From positions 62,001-126,000 of the forward strand of contig CAKUUD010000004.1 of the NCBI GenBank assembly GCA_934692675.1: DNA of 64,000 nucleotides. Direction: 5' to 3'. Under the pieces are notes generated by a model. It did not search any database and was not told where the DNA came from. It saw only the letters and a program-made list of their open reading frames with translations. Below, in pieces: positions 17,579 through 27,158 of the stretch (the first letter of the stretch is position 1; every line of letters begins with the position of its first letter). The stretch comes from an uncultured Eubacteriales bacterium. Its GTDB lineage: Bacteria; Bacillota; Clostridia; Oscillospirales; Acutalibacteraceae. A program made the position numbers and the translations under genes.

Positions 17579-17705
17579 TAACCAAATTTAAATATATTCA
17601 ATAAATTTGATTAAAATAATTATTTTTTACACTTATTTCCAAATTTAAATTAAAAATTCAATTAATATCAATGTATGCTGTTATTTTGCAAATATATTTC
17701 TAATT

Positions 17706-18695
17706 TTAAACATTTTGAAAATGAAGTTTATGCTTCACGGCGTAAGTTTCTGCCTTACCGCCAGAGCAACCTTTTACAATTAAACCAGAACAATTTTCGA
17801 AAATTTTATGACCAAATTCAATGTTATTCGATAAAATCAAAATTTCTTTTAAATTTTTACATCCGCAAAACGCGCTATTGCCTATCGCGGTAAGATTTTC
17901 GGAGGTATTAAATTTTTTCAATGATGAACAATCTGCAAAGGCAAATGCTCGAATTTTTTTAACAGAATTTCCAAAATTAACTCTTTTTAAATTTTCGCAC
18001 CCGTAAAATGCTGCTTCATCAATATATTTTAAATTATCTCCCGCGCAAACTTCTTCTATATTTTTGCAATCGTAAAATGCGCATTCCTTGATGGTTATCA
18101 CGGTTTCGGGGATTATGATTTTTCCTTTTCGATCCAGAGGGCAAGTCACCAAAGCGGTTCCATCTTTTGTGAACATTATACCATCTATTGATTTAAAACA
18201 CTTATTTTTAGGATTTATTTCTATATTTTTTAAAGAACGGCATCCGCACATCGAAAGCTCCATGATATTGGAAGCAGAGGCTCCGATGTAAATTTTTTCC
18301 ATATTTTCACAATTTCCAAAAGCCAGTCTCCCGAGAGTTGTAAGAGATTCGGGCAAAACGGCTTCTTTCAGGCCCGAACAACCGTAAAATGCGTAATCAT
18401 CGATGCAAATTATTTTTTTGGAAAACAAAATTTTTTGAATTTCATGATGGCCATAAAAAGCACCATAATTTATTTTTTTTACATTTTTTGGAATTTTTAC
18501 CGTGGCAGAATCTCCAGTGTATGAAACCAATTCTCCAGAATCGTTTATACAAAATTCGGAATTTTGGGCTTTTTCAACAGAATTTTTGCTTTTAACTTCA
18601 GTAGCCGAAATATTTACAGTAGATGCCACCGCTCCGACAACAAATAAAGCAGCAAATACTTTTGTGATTTTTAAAATCTTTTTAATAAACAACAT
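17706..18695 (-). CDS. BspA-type leucine-rich-repeat exported protein
   Basis: About 330 residues. A signal peptide (MLFIKKILKITKVFAALFVVG, then AVASTVNISA) leads into a run of roughly eight 23-residue repeats of the BspA/LRR_5 type, with the pattern IDDYAFYGCSGLKEAVLPESL recurring (AFYGC, AFGNC, AFYDC, AFADC, AFCGC). Such proteins act as surface adhesins or host-interaction factors in other bacteria and in trichomonads; the target here is unknown. The start at 18695 is chosen because it stands seven bases after GGGGGA; two ATG/GTG codons up to 18710 are alternatives. No LPXTG anchor is seen, so it may be secreted. Confidence 0.88.
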   Translation of the reverse strand: MLFIKKILKITKVFAALFVVGAVASTVNISATEVKSKNSVEKAQNSEFCINDSGELVSYTGDSATVKIPKNVKKINYGAFYGHHEIQKILFSKKIICIDDYAFYGCSGLKEAVLPESLTTLGRLAFGNCENMEKIYIGASASNIMELSMCGCRSLKNIEINPKNKCFKSIDGIMFTKDGTALVTCPLDRKGKIIIPETVITIKECAFYDCKNIEEVCAGDNLKYIDEAAFYGCENLKRVNFGNSVKKIRAFAFADCSSLKKFNTSENLTAIGNSAFCGCKNLKEILILSNNIEFGHKIFENCSGLIVKGCSGGKAETYAVKHKLHFQNV

Positions 18696-18740
18696 CTTCA
18701 TGTCCCCCACATTTTAAGCATATTTATCTAGATATCCTAA

Positions 18741-18770
18741 ATTTTACCATAATATGCCTATGTAAGTCAA
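18741..18770 (-). promoter_or_regulatory. Promoter of the LRR protein gene
   Basis: TTGACT and TAAAAT with 18 bases between on the minus strand, in the short gap after glnS. Confidence 0.6.
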
Positions 18771-18779
18771 TCAAAAGTA

Positions 18780-20477
18780 TCATTTACTTGCTTTAAAGCT
18801 GTCTTTTAGGCCAACGCTCCTGTTAAACACCAATTTTTCTGACTTGGATGAATCTTTGTCAAGGCAAAAATATCCGGTTCTCATAAATTGGTAGGAGCTG
18901 CCGAGCTCGGCGGTTTTTAAATAATTTTCCAATTTGCAATTTTTTAACACTTTCAACGAATCCGGGTTCAAAACCTTCATGAAATCGCCTTCAGATTCCG
19001 GATCGGGAACAGAAAACAGATTATCGTAAAGATTTATAGTTGCGTCAACGGCGGTGTTAACGTCGACCCAATGAATCGTGCTCTTGATTTTTCGTCCGTC
19101 CTGAGTATTGCCGCCTCGGGAATTTTCATCGTACTCGCAATAAACTTCAACTACGTTGCCAGAGGAATCTTTTTTGCACCCGGTGCATTTTACGACATAC
19201 GCCGATTTTAAGCGGACTTCGTTGCCAGGGAACAATCTGAAATATTTTCTGGAAGGTTCTTCCATGAAATCTTCGGCTTCGATATAAACTTCCCTCGAAA
19301 AGCTTACGCTATGTGTGCCTGCGGAGGGATCGTTGGGATTGTTTTCGATTTCAAAAATTTCAGTTTTTTCCTGCGGATAATTTGTAATTACAAGTTTGAT
19401 TGGATTCAAAACGCCCATTACACGAGTCGCGTTAAGGTTTAAATCTTCGCGCAGACAATGCTCCAAAAAGGCATATTCGACGGTGCTTATAACCTTGGAA
19501 ACACCTATTCTTTCGCAGAAATTTCGAATCGATGCAGGTGTGTAACCGCGACGTCTAAGACCACAAATCGTAGGAAGTCTGGGATCATCCCAACCCGAAA
19601 CAACACCTTCTTCGACGAGTTTTCTGAGCTTGCGTTTACTCATAACAGTATTATTTATGTTGAGCCTTGCAAACTCGATTTGGCGGGGCTTTTGCGGCAA
19701 TTCAGAATTATTCACAACCCAATCGTAAAGTGGCCTGTGGTCTTCAAATTCAAGGGAACACAAAGAATGAGTAATGCCCTCCATGGCGTCCTCGATGGGG
19801 TGCGCATAGTCGTACATGGGGTAAATACACCACTTATCTCCAGTACGATGGTGGGAAGAATGATTTATCCTATAAATAACGGGGTCGCGCATGTTGAAAT
19901 TCCCTGAACTCAAATCAATTTTGGCCCTTAGAGTCATTTTTCCGTCGGGGAATTCTCCGTTTTTCATTCTTTTGAAAAGTTCAAGGCTCTCACTTGAAGG
20001 TCTGTCTCGGTACGGACTTTTTGCAGGCGTGGAAGCATCACCGCGATTGGATTTAACTTCTTCAGGAGTGAGTTCGCAAACATAAGCGAGGCCTTTTTCG
20101 ATGAGCTTGCAGGCGTTTTCATACATGACGTCGAAATACTCGGAAGCGTAGTAAAACCTATCCTCCCAGTCGAAGCCCAGCCATTTTACGTCTTCTTTTA
20201 TGGAATCTACATATTCAACGTCCTCCTTAGAGGGGTTGGTATCATCCATTCTTAAATTGCATTTCCCGGAAAATTTTTTGGCAGCGCCGAAATCAATGCA
20301 TATCGCCTTGGCATGGCCTATGTGCAAATATCCATTGGGCTCGGGCGGAAACCTTGTGTGAACGTCTTCGTGCGCAAATCTCCCGCCTTCGGAAATGTCT
20401 TTTTTGATGGCTTCAAAAATAAAATTTCCCGCTAAATCATTTTCTTGTTTATCTAAATTTATTTCATTTTTTTCCAT
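18780..20477 (-). CDS. glnS: Glutaminyl-tRNA synthetase
   Basis: Class I synthetase charging tRNA-Gln directly, 565 residues, full length. The HIGH motif is in PEPNGYLHIGHAKAI, the KMSKS equivalent is VMSKRKL, and the C-terminal anticodon-binding beta-barrels follow. It lies 15 bases after gltX, so both glutamate-type synthetases are co-transcribed. Many Firmicutes lack GlnRS and use the GatCAB route; its presence here fits a subset of clostridia and means GltX need not mischarge tRNA-Gln. Confidence 0.97.
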   Translation of the reverse strand: MEKNEINLDKQENDLAGNFIFEAIKKDISEGGRFAHEDVHTRFPPEPNGYLHIGHAKAICIDFGAAKKFSGKCNLRMDDTNPSKEDVEYVDSIKEDVKWLGFDWEDRFYYASEYFDVMYENACKLIEKGLAYVCELTPEEVKSNRGDASTPAKSPYRDRPSSESLELFKRMKNGEFPDGKMTLRAKIDLSSGNFNMRDPVIYRINHSSHHRTGDKWCIYPMYDYAHPIEDAMEGITHSLCSLEFEDHRPLYDWVVNNSELPQKPRQIEFARLNINNTVMSKRKLRKLVEEGVVSGWDDPRLPTICGLRRRGYTPASIRNFCERIGVSKVISTVEYAFLEHCLREDLNLNATRVMGVLNPIKLVITNYPQEKTEIFEIENNPNDPSAGTHSVSFSREVYIEAEDFMEEPSRKYFRLFPGNEVRLKSAYVVKCTGCKKDSSGNVVEVYCEYDENSRGGNTQDGRKIKSTIHWVDVNTAVDATINLYDNLFSVPDPESEGDFMKVLNPDSLKVLKNCKLENYLKTAELGSSYQFMRTGYFCLDKDSSKSEKLVFNRSVGLKDSFKASK

Positions 20478-20492
20478 ATTTTTAACTCCTTA

Positions 20493-21920
20493 TTAAAGCT
20501 TTGAAATAGCATTTTTTATTCTTTTTAATGACTCTTCTTTGCCGAGTATTTCAAGGATTTCAACTGCTCCACCCGGAGTCATTGCTTTGCCTGAAACGGC
20601 GATTCTTACCGGCCACATAACTGTCCCGTTTTTCATTTCGTTTGATTGGGCAAAATTTATAAGCAAATCATGGATAGACTCATAAGTCCAAGATTCCAAA
20701 TTTTCGAACTCAGGCAAGATTTTTTCCAAAACATTTTTAGAAATTTCAAGATTTGTTTTGCTTTTTTTGTTTTCGAACATATTAACATCATAATCGGGCA
20801 AACTTTCAAAAAAGTCAATTAAATCCGGGATATCCGAAAGTTTGGAAATTCGAGTTTTCAGGAGCTTCGCGATTTTTTTAGGGTCACAATTTTTGGCTAC
20901 ACTGCTTATATAAGGATATGCCAGATCTGAAAACTCTTCGTCGGTTTTGAGCTTCATGTACTCGGAGTTAAACCAATCTAATTTTTTGTAATCAAAAACC
21001 GCGGGAGATTTGCTTATTCTTTCGGCGGTAAAAATTTTAGTGAGTTCAGAAAGAGAAAAAATTTCTTGATTGCTATCTGGGCACCAACCTAAAAATGCTA
21101 TGTAATTAACGATTGCCTCGGGGAGATAGCCTTTTTTAACGAGGTCTTCAAAACTTACTGCGCCATGACGTTTGGAAAGCTTGGAAACCGTACCGTCTTC
21201 GTTTTGACCCATTATCAAAGGCAGATGAATATAGGTGGGGATTTCCCATCCGAGCGACTCATATAAAAGATTATATTTAGGGGTGGAAGACAGGTACTCG
21301 CAGCCACGAACCACGTGAGTAATCTCCATTTCATGGTCATCAACAACATTCGCAAAATTGTATGTAGGGAATCCATCACTTTTTATTAGTATTTGGTCTT
21401 CGAGCTCTTTATTATCAATTGTAACCTCGCCGAAAACAATATCTTTGAAAGTGGTCTTGCCTTCCATGGGCATTTTTTGGCGAATAACATAGGATTTGCC
21501 CTCGGAAAGATTTTTTTGAACTTCTTCGGAGGTTAAATCTCTGCATTTATCTTTGTGACCCGAAATATTTTCTTCAGTTTCATTTTTATCGCAAAAACAA
21601 TAATAAGCTGCGCCTTTTTCAACAAGTTCTTTGGCGTATGTTAAATATTCGCCTTTTCTTTCACTTTGTCTGTAAGGGCCATACTTTCCGCCAATATCCG
21701 GGCCTTCATCGTGGCTTAATCCTACCATTTTAAGAGTGTTATAAATCACCGCCTCAGCACCTTCTACGAATCTGGAGCGGTCGGTGTCCTCTATTCTTAA
21801 AATGAAATCGCCGCCTTGAGATTTGGAAATTAAATACTCATAAAGTGCGGTTCTTAAATTACCTATGTGCATATATCCTGTGGGGCTTGGGGCAAAACGA
21901 GTTCTTACTTTACCATTCAT
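20493..21920 (-). CDS. gltX: Glutamyl-tRNA synthetase
   Basis: Charges tRNA-Glu, 475 residues. The HIGH-type motif is PSPTGYMHIGNLRTALY, the KMSKS loop reads SKLSKRHGAV, and the helical anticodon-binding domain fills residues about 320-475. A CFC...HKDKC region resembles the zinc site of the family. It lies between a cell-wall peptidase gene and glnS, with gaps of 15-21 bases. Confidence 0.97.
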   Translation of the reverse strand: MNGKVRTRFAPSPTGYMHIGNLRTALYEYLISKSQGGDFILRIEDTDRSRFVEGAEAVIYNTLKMVGLSHDEGPDIGGKYGPYRQSERKGEYLTYAKELVEKGAAYYCFCDKNETEENISGHKDKCRDLTSEEVQKNLSEGKSYVIRQKMPMEGKTTFKDIVFGEVTIDNKELEDQILIKSDGFPTYNFANVVDDHEMEITHVVRGCEYLSSTPKYNLLYESLGWEIPTYIHLPLIMGQNEDGTVSKLSKRHGAVSFEDLVKKGYLPEAIVNYIAFLGWCPDSNQEIFSLSELTKIFTAERISKSPAVFDYKKLDWFNSEYMKLKTDEEFSDLAYPYISSVAKNCDPKKIAKLLKTRISKLSDIPDLIDFFESLPDYDVNMFENKKSKTNLEISKNVLEKILPEFENLESWTYESIHDLLINFAQSNEMKNGTVMWPVRIAVSGKAMTPGGAVEILEILGKEESLKRIKNAISKL

Positions 21921-21941
21921 TTAAATTCTCCTTTTTTAAAA

Positions 21942-22862
21942 TTATCTTAAAAATTTTTCTACATATTCTTCCAGGCAAAGCCCGCTGTCTTTGATTTTTG
22001 GGGCATTTTCTTTACCGACGTATCTAAAATGCCAGGGCTCATAAATTACGCCTGTATAATCTTTCCATTTTTTTTGATATCTTTCTATAAAGCCGTATTT
22101 TTGAGCATTATCCATCAACCACTTGTATTCTTTTGTTTTGTAAAAATCATTTGAAACGCCGTTAAAATCCACCGCCAGTCCAGTGTTATGTTCGCTGGCT
22201 TTTGGGCGCGCGACCACTCTTTCGGCGCGTTTCTCGGCTTCTTCTTGAGTAAGAACAGCTTTGCATTTTTCGCGTTCCACTTGCCTGTTAAAGAGCTTTT
22301 TTTGATAATTTATATCTCTATATCCGGATGAAATCCACAAAACAATTCCGTCTTTTTTTGCGTCGCTTATCATAGATTCCAAATCATCGCATGCAACCGC
22401 TGAAATCTCCTTTCCGCGGCAATTTTTTATTTTAACATTTATATCGTCGGAAATAAAATTATCTTTGTTTATTACCATCATTTCGTAGTTACAAGATTTG
22501 TTCCAATCGGAAAAATTATAGGATTTTTTTATGCTTTCGCTGCCAAAATCTGCGTCATCCTCGGTTAATTTTTCAGCTTTTTTTGATTCTCTTTCAATTT
22601 CATATCTACCGAGCTCGTTAAGTTCCTGAGTATCATTTAAATCGGTTCGTTGCGATGTGGCCGAGGTTAAGCCCTTGGTTTCGTCTTTGTAAAATTTTCG
22701 ATCTATAAAGGTATAAAACGAAAAAACTCCGACTCCCAAAATCGCCAAAATGCCGGCACTGAGAGTCCCCCATTTTAAAGTTGTAATCATCACTTTTTTC
22801 GAATTTTTATAGAAATTTTCTTTTTTATTATCCCTAGGAGACAAACGCCTGTAACAACCCAT
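21942..22862 (-). CDS. VanY/LdcB-type D-Ala-D-Ala carboxypeptidase, membrane anchored
   Basis: A 306-residue protein of the peptidase M15B (VanY/LdcB) family, trimming peptidoglycan stem peptides outside the membrane. One membrane helix lies at about residues 25-55. The catalytic domain begins near 150; visible motifs are SGYR at 179, SEHNTGLAVDF at 223 (zinc ligands H225 and D232) and EPWHFRYV at 275 (H278). It implies that the cell still builds and remodels peptidoglycan. Whether it is a D,D- or L,D-carboxypeptidase cannot be told from sequence. Confidence 0.9.
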   Translation of the reverse strand: MGCYRRLSPRDNKKENFYKNSKKVMITTLKWGTLSAGILAILGVGVFSFYTFIDRKFYKDETKGLTSATSQRTDLNDTQELNELGRYEIERESKKAEKLTEDDADFGSESIKKSYNFSDWNKSCNYEMMVINKDNFISDDINVKIKNCRGKEISAVACDDLESMISDAKKDGIVLWISSGYRDINYQKKLFNRQVEREKCKAVLTQEEAEKRAERVVARPKASEHNTGLAVDFNGVSNDFYKTKEYKWLMDNAQKYGFIERYQKKWKDYTGVIYEPWHFRYVGKENAPKIKDSGLCLEEYVEKFLR

Positions 22863-22893
22863 TTTTCAAATCCTCCTATGACGAAGCATTTCA

Positions 22894-25800
22894 TTATTCA
22901 TAATACAAAATCTTACCTGAAATTTCAACTGACTCCGATGATTTAAAATTAACAATTTCCGGCCTGGTTCTTAAAATTACAGATATGCCGTTTACAGAAT
23001 GAATCTTTCCACCTAGAAGCTTTATATTCCCAAAAGATTCTATGGGAGTGCAAAAATCAGTTTTATCATTTTCACCTACTATTCCTCTTTGAATTATAAT
23101 GTTTGAGCCAACTTTACCAATTATACTTTGAATAAATCCTCCGTTTACTTTTAGGGTACCCGAAACATCAAAGGCATATTTATCTTTCTCGCAAAGGTAT
23201 TTCCCGGAATTTACAACTACTTTTGAAGTCGGATGAGGAGCATAAACAATACCATGGTCGGCAAAATTTTGACCGGAGCAATTGAGATAAACTGCGGTGT
23301 TTTCTCCGATGGCGCATATCGCATATTTTTTAAATCCCATACCGTAAGCTTTTCCAAAAGAAACATTATCATTCAGTATAAGAACGCTACCGCTATGGAG
23401 TTCAAAACAGCTCATGGACCGATAAAGCGAACCGCATTTTCTATTATTTTCCACACAAACATTATCGGCAAATATTACAAAAGAATTCCTTTCTAATACA
23501 AATTTTACATTTGAAAGTTTTGCGTGGCCTCTGATACATATCGGTCTTTTCAAAAATATTTTGGACCTAAAGCCAAATTTGTTTTCAAATTTTATTTCAT
23601 CGCATAAAGTGATAATTGTGCCGATATTTTCGTCATTAAGAGCCTCAATAAATTCGCGTTTGGTTTTTACGGTTGCTATTTTACTTTGCAAAATTTTGTT
23701 GTAATTTAAATTATTTTTATCTGCAGTCAAAAGGTCTGAGTAATTTTCAACAAGAACTTTTTCGTTATAATCAAGACTATCGTACAGCGCAAAAATCCTT
23801 CCCAGGCGTTCTGTATGGGATACCCACGGGCAATCAGGAATATTTTTTATAAATCTTGAAACCGACGCGCTATCGATATGCGTATTTTTGGAATTATCTT
23901 TCAGGAGTTCAAAACTATCAATTTTTTCGAAAGTTTTCTTCGAAGAATCGAAAGAAAATGCAGTGAATTTAAAACTATTCTCGGTGATTTCGACGGAAGA
24001 ATAAACAGGAGATTCCAATTTAATGGATTTTTCATACGGGAAATCTATAGGAAAATACTGCTTATAATTTTTCACTCCGGACGTCCCGGGAGTGACAAAG
24101 ACCGTGCCTTCGGGAGTAGAATATGTTTTTAATGCATATTCGTTTTCGGATATTTTTATTTTTGAAGATAGAATTTTTTCTCCGTGTGCCAAAAATGGCG
24201 TCCTTAAATAAACATGATCATGGCCGCCGAATACCACATCTATTTTACCTTCGTAGACCAAATTTATTATTTGTCTACCGATAGATTTTACGTCTGGATC
24301 CACGTGGTGAGGGCCGTTGGAGTAAGGGCTTTTATGCGTCAAGAGAACTTTCCAAGGAGTTTTTGCATTTTTTGCGATATTCAATGCCCAACTGTATTGG
24401 CGGCGATCAAGTTTCTCGTCACAGCCCGTATTGGTGTTGAGAACTATAAAAGTGGCGTTCCCACAAACAAAACTATAATATGCGCCGTAGGAAGAATTTT
24501 GAGGAGGAAAATCCGGAATATTAAAATGAGACAAAACCGAATTTTCAATGCCGTTATTGGCTGCGAGAGAATTGACTCGAGCCTCATGATTGCCACTGAG
24601 AGGCATAACAGGATAATTTTTCCAAATTTCAGAATTCAAAATCCAGTCCCAAAATTCTTCGTTATTGCCGTCATCTACAAAATCTCCCAAATGCACCATA
24701 AAATCAGGGCTCGAAGTGTTTGAAAGAGCGGATTCAACCATTTCGAGAAAGGTTTGATAATCGCTGTGAACCATCCCTTGAGAATCAGATAAAATTAAAA
24801 ACTTGATTTTTTCAGAGTTGGGACTTATTGTCGTTTCGAAAATATCTGTTGTTTTTTGGTCATCAAAAATTATTCGATAATATATTTTGCCCGGGGTTAA
24901 ATTGCTGAGTTTGGCGGAATATTTTCTGAACTCGGCAATTTTAAAACTTGAGACCAAACCTAAATTCAAAACTGGGACGAGTTTTTTGACTGTTTTGGAT
25001 GAGACTTCGGAAATAGCCGAATTTTTAAAATCTTTTGAATAGGAATATTCTATGTGACATTTTTTAATATCAGTGTTTGTGAACCACCTGAATTTGCGTT
25101 CGGAGTGCGGATTTTCACCTAGACTTACAGTAATGCCGAAAGGCCTATCATGAATATTTATATTGCTTTCGCACGTGCAATCTTTATTTATATCACTTAA
25201 AAAATCTTCGGCAAGCTCCAAAATTATCTCTCCTGCACCGCGTATAAAGCTTGGACTTACGTAATTTTTTGCAAAGCTGTATATAAGTTTTTTAACATCT
25301 ATCCTAAAAAGACGAATGAGCTGAGAAATTTGGCCTTTATTTGTTTGTTGATTAAGAAAAGTTCGAACAGCAAAAGAATCAAATGTAACTTTAAAATTAA
25401 TAAAAATATTTTCACTTACACTGGATATCATTTCGGAAATATACTGAGCAAGAAATTCTATCCATTTTTTTATGAATTTTCCTTTTCGGATATTTTCGAA
25501 AGCTTGGTCAGCCCAAGGAGGCATATCGCTCGACGAATTATAATAATTAACCAAAATGAGCATCGCCATATCGTACAAAGTTTTTTCTTCGGAAGTTTCG
25601 GGTTTATATATCTCGGTGTCGGATAAATTATAAATTATTTCGTCTATTTTGTTTATCACGTAGGAATCGTCTTTGAGATACTTGTTTTCAAGCTGAGATA
25701 AAATATCATCAAACGACCGTATTATTTGAAAATCGGTTATTGTTATTTTTTTTATTAAAAATCTTAAAATCCCGCAAGGTTCTATTTGAATACCATCGAA

Positions 25801-26031
25801 ACGATATTGCACTTCGAGCCTGCCTAAATTTTTCCCGAGCTCTATGGCTCTTTTTTTGGCAAGCTGATTTTTTATTTTTTTCAGCACGAAAGCATCGGCG
25901 TCCTTTCCAGGGAAAAGTGCGCTCATGCTCTTTTTTAATCCGACTTTTTTTATTTTTTCCAAAAAAGGCTTCAAAGAATCAATAATTATTTTGCTTATTT
26001 GTCCGCCTTTAAAATCATCATTTTTATCCAT
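22894..26031 (-). CDS. Large multidomain metallophosphoesterase
   Basis: 1045 residues in at least four parts. Residues 1 to about 280 are helical and unrecognised. About 285-405 resemble the fibronectin-like domain in front of purple-acid-phosphatase-type enzymes (NLTPGKIYYRIIFDD). About 405-640 is a calcineurin-like phosphoesterase with its metal motifs in order: SDSQG (the usual D-x-H has Q instead of H), HLGDFVDDG, GNHE, LLTHKSPY and GGHDHVY. The last 270 residues have short beta-strand repeats (LERNSFVIFADNV, SGSVLILNDNV) that look like a beta-helix. No signal peptide is visible. It lies second in the nfo-glnS run. Substrate unknown. Confidence 0.8.
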   Translation of the reverse strand: MDKNDDFKGGQISKIIIDSLKPFLEKIKKVGLKKSMSALFPGKDADAFVLKKIKNQLAKKRAIELGKNLGRLEVQYRFDGIQIEPCGILRFLIKKITITDFQIIRSFDDILSQLENKYLKDDSYVINKIDEIIYNLSDTEIYKPETSEEKTLYDMAMLILVNYYNSSSDMPPWADQAFENIRKGKFIKKWIEFLAQYISEMISSVSENIFINFKVTFDSFAVRTFLNQQTNKGQISQLIRLFRIDVKKLIYSFAKNYVSPSFIRGAGEIILELAEDFLSDINKDCTCESNINIHDRPFGITVSLGENPHSERKFRWFTNTDIKKCHIEYSYSKDFKNSAISEVSSKTVKKLVPVLNLGLVSSFKIAEFRKYSAKLSNLTPGKIYYRIIFDDQKTTDIFETTISPNSEKIKFLILSDSQGMVHSDYQTFLEMVESALSNTSSPDFMVHLGDFVDDGNNEEFWDWILNSEIWKNYPVMPLSGNHEARVNSLAANNGIENSVLSHFNIPDFPPQNSSYGAYYSFVCGNATFIVLNTNTGCDEKLDRRQYSWALNIAKNAKTPWKVLLTHKSPYSNGPHHVDPDVKSIGRQIINLVYEGKIDVVFGGHDHVYLRTPFLAHGEKILSSKIKISENEYALKTYSTPEGTVFVTPGTSGVKNYKQYFPIDFPYEKSIKLESPVYSSVEITENSFKFTAFSFDSSKKTFEKIDSFELLKDNSKNTHIDSASVSRFIKNIPDCPWVSHTERLGRIFALYDSLDYNEKVLVENYSDLLTADKNNLNYNKILQSKIATVKTKREFIEALNDENIGTIITLCDEIKFENKFGFRSKIFLKRPICIRGHAKLSNVKFVLERNSFVIFADNVCVENNRKCGSLYRSMSCFELHSGSVLILNDNVSFGKAYGMGFKKYAICAIGENTAVYLNCSGQNFADHGIVYAPHPTSKVVVNSGKYLCEKDKYAFDVSGTLKVNGGFIQSIIGKVGSNIIIQRGIVGENDKTDFCTPIESFGNIKLLGGKIHSVNGISVILRTRPEIVNFKSSESVEISGKILYYE

Positions 26032-26050
26032 CTAAAACTTCCTTCGGTTT

Positions 26051-26881
26051 TTATTCACAAAATGACTTAACCAGGGCAATTTCTTTTTCGTAATCTTCCA
26101 AAATTTTGGCAGGAGTTTCTAAAATAAATACCTTGTCTTTAAGAGCAGGATGATTTACGATTCTTTTTATCGCTTCCTCTCCGATTTTTCCTTTTCCGAT
26201 TTTTTCGTGCCTGTCCTTGTGACTGCCAAGTTTATTTTTGCTGTCGTTGAGGTGTATTACGTGCAACCTTTCAAGGCCGAGTATTTTATCAAAATTCTCC
26301 AAAACTCCATCCAGGTCATCCACTATGTCATATCCCGCATCAAAGACATGGCAAGTGTCCAAACACACGCCCAATTTATCGTCAAGATTTACTTTATCTA
26401 TTATTTCTCGAATTTCTTCGAATTTGCTCCCTATTTCGGTGCCTTTGCCCGCCATAGTTTCGAGCAGGACTTTAGTTTTTAAAGTTGGAGTCAGGATTTC
26501 ATTCAAGGCGCTTGAAATTTGCTCAATTCCAATTTCATTGCCTTGCTTTGTATGGCTTCCGGGATGGAAATTATAGTATCCCCCACCTATCATGTCCAAA
26601 AATTCCAGATCCTCCTTCATCAAAACTTTTCCGTAGTTTCGAATTCTTTCGGTACGGGAACAAAGATTAATAGTAAATGGTGCGTGAGCCACTATTTCGG
26701 CAAAACCATGCTCTTTGCACGCTCTTAAATATCTGTCTACGTCGCCCGTGTCAATCTTGTGCCAAAAACGCCCAAAAATATTTCTGGTAAAATACTGAAA
26801 GGTATTTGCTCCGATAATTTTTGCTTGGAATGCTGCTGCCGCAAGGCCTTCTTCGGGTATAAGATGGCAACCTATTTTCAT
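26051..26881 (-). CDS. nfo: Endonuclease IV (AP endonuclease)
   Basis: Zinc-dependent apurinic/apyrimidinic endonuclease of base-excision repair, 276 residues (family about 280). Ligand-bearing motifs are all present: HAPFTINL, NFHPGSHT, LLETMAGKGTEIG, CLDTCHVFDAGYD, HLNDSKNKLGSHKDRHE and ILETP. First gene of a five-gene run ending in glnS, spaced 15-31 bases apart. Confidence 0.95.
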   Translation of the reverse strand: MKIGCHLIPEEGLAAAAFQAKIIGANTFQYFTRNIFGRFWHKIDTGDVDRYLRACKEHGFAEIVAHAPFTINLCSRTERIRNYGKVLMKEDLEFLDMIGGGYYNFHPGSHTKQGNEIGIEQISSALNEILTPTLKTKVLLETMAGKGTEIGSKFEEIREIIDKVNLDDKLGVCLDTCHVFDAGYDIVDDLDGVLENFDKILGLERLHVIHLNDSKNKLGSHKDRHEKIGKGKIGEEAIKRIVNHPALKDKVFILETPAKILEDYEKEIALVKSFCE

Positions 26882-27086
26882 AATATATTCACCACTTTCG
26901 CTGTTTTAATAATTATATTATAGTGTATTTTCAAAAAATAATAAAACTTTTTTAAATAATAAATGTTGATTGAAATTTTATTAAATTTATAATATAAATA
27001 AGTTCTGAGGGTATCGCGAGGGATATCAGAGAATATTAGGGCTTTTGAAATAATTGTAAAAAAGAAATAAAAAAATTAATCATTTA

Positions 27087-27115
27087 TTGAATTTATTATA
27101 GATTTATGATATGAT
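27087..27115 (+). promoter_or_regulatory. Promoter of the double-glycine-leader repeat protein
   Basis: TTGAAT and TATGAT with 17 bases between, 43 bases upstream of the chosen ATG. The gap back to nfo (26882-27086) otherwise holds only AT-rich sequence and no gene. Confidence 0.65.
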
Positions 27116-27158
27116 ACTCTAAAGAACTTTTCAGGATATGAGGGAGGTAAAATTATTT

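Noticed and set aside
24214..24723. 169-codon plus-strand ORF inside the metallophosphoesterase gene
   Set aside because: Antisense shadow of a conserved domain.
25999..26031. Possible double-glycine leader (DDFKGG) at the start of the metallophosphoesterase
   Set aside because: Only ten residues long and without the L-x-x-x-D/E-L-x-x-I pattern of such leaders.
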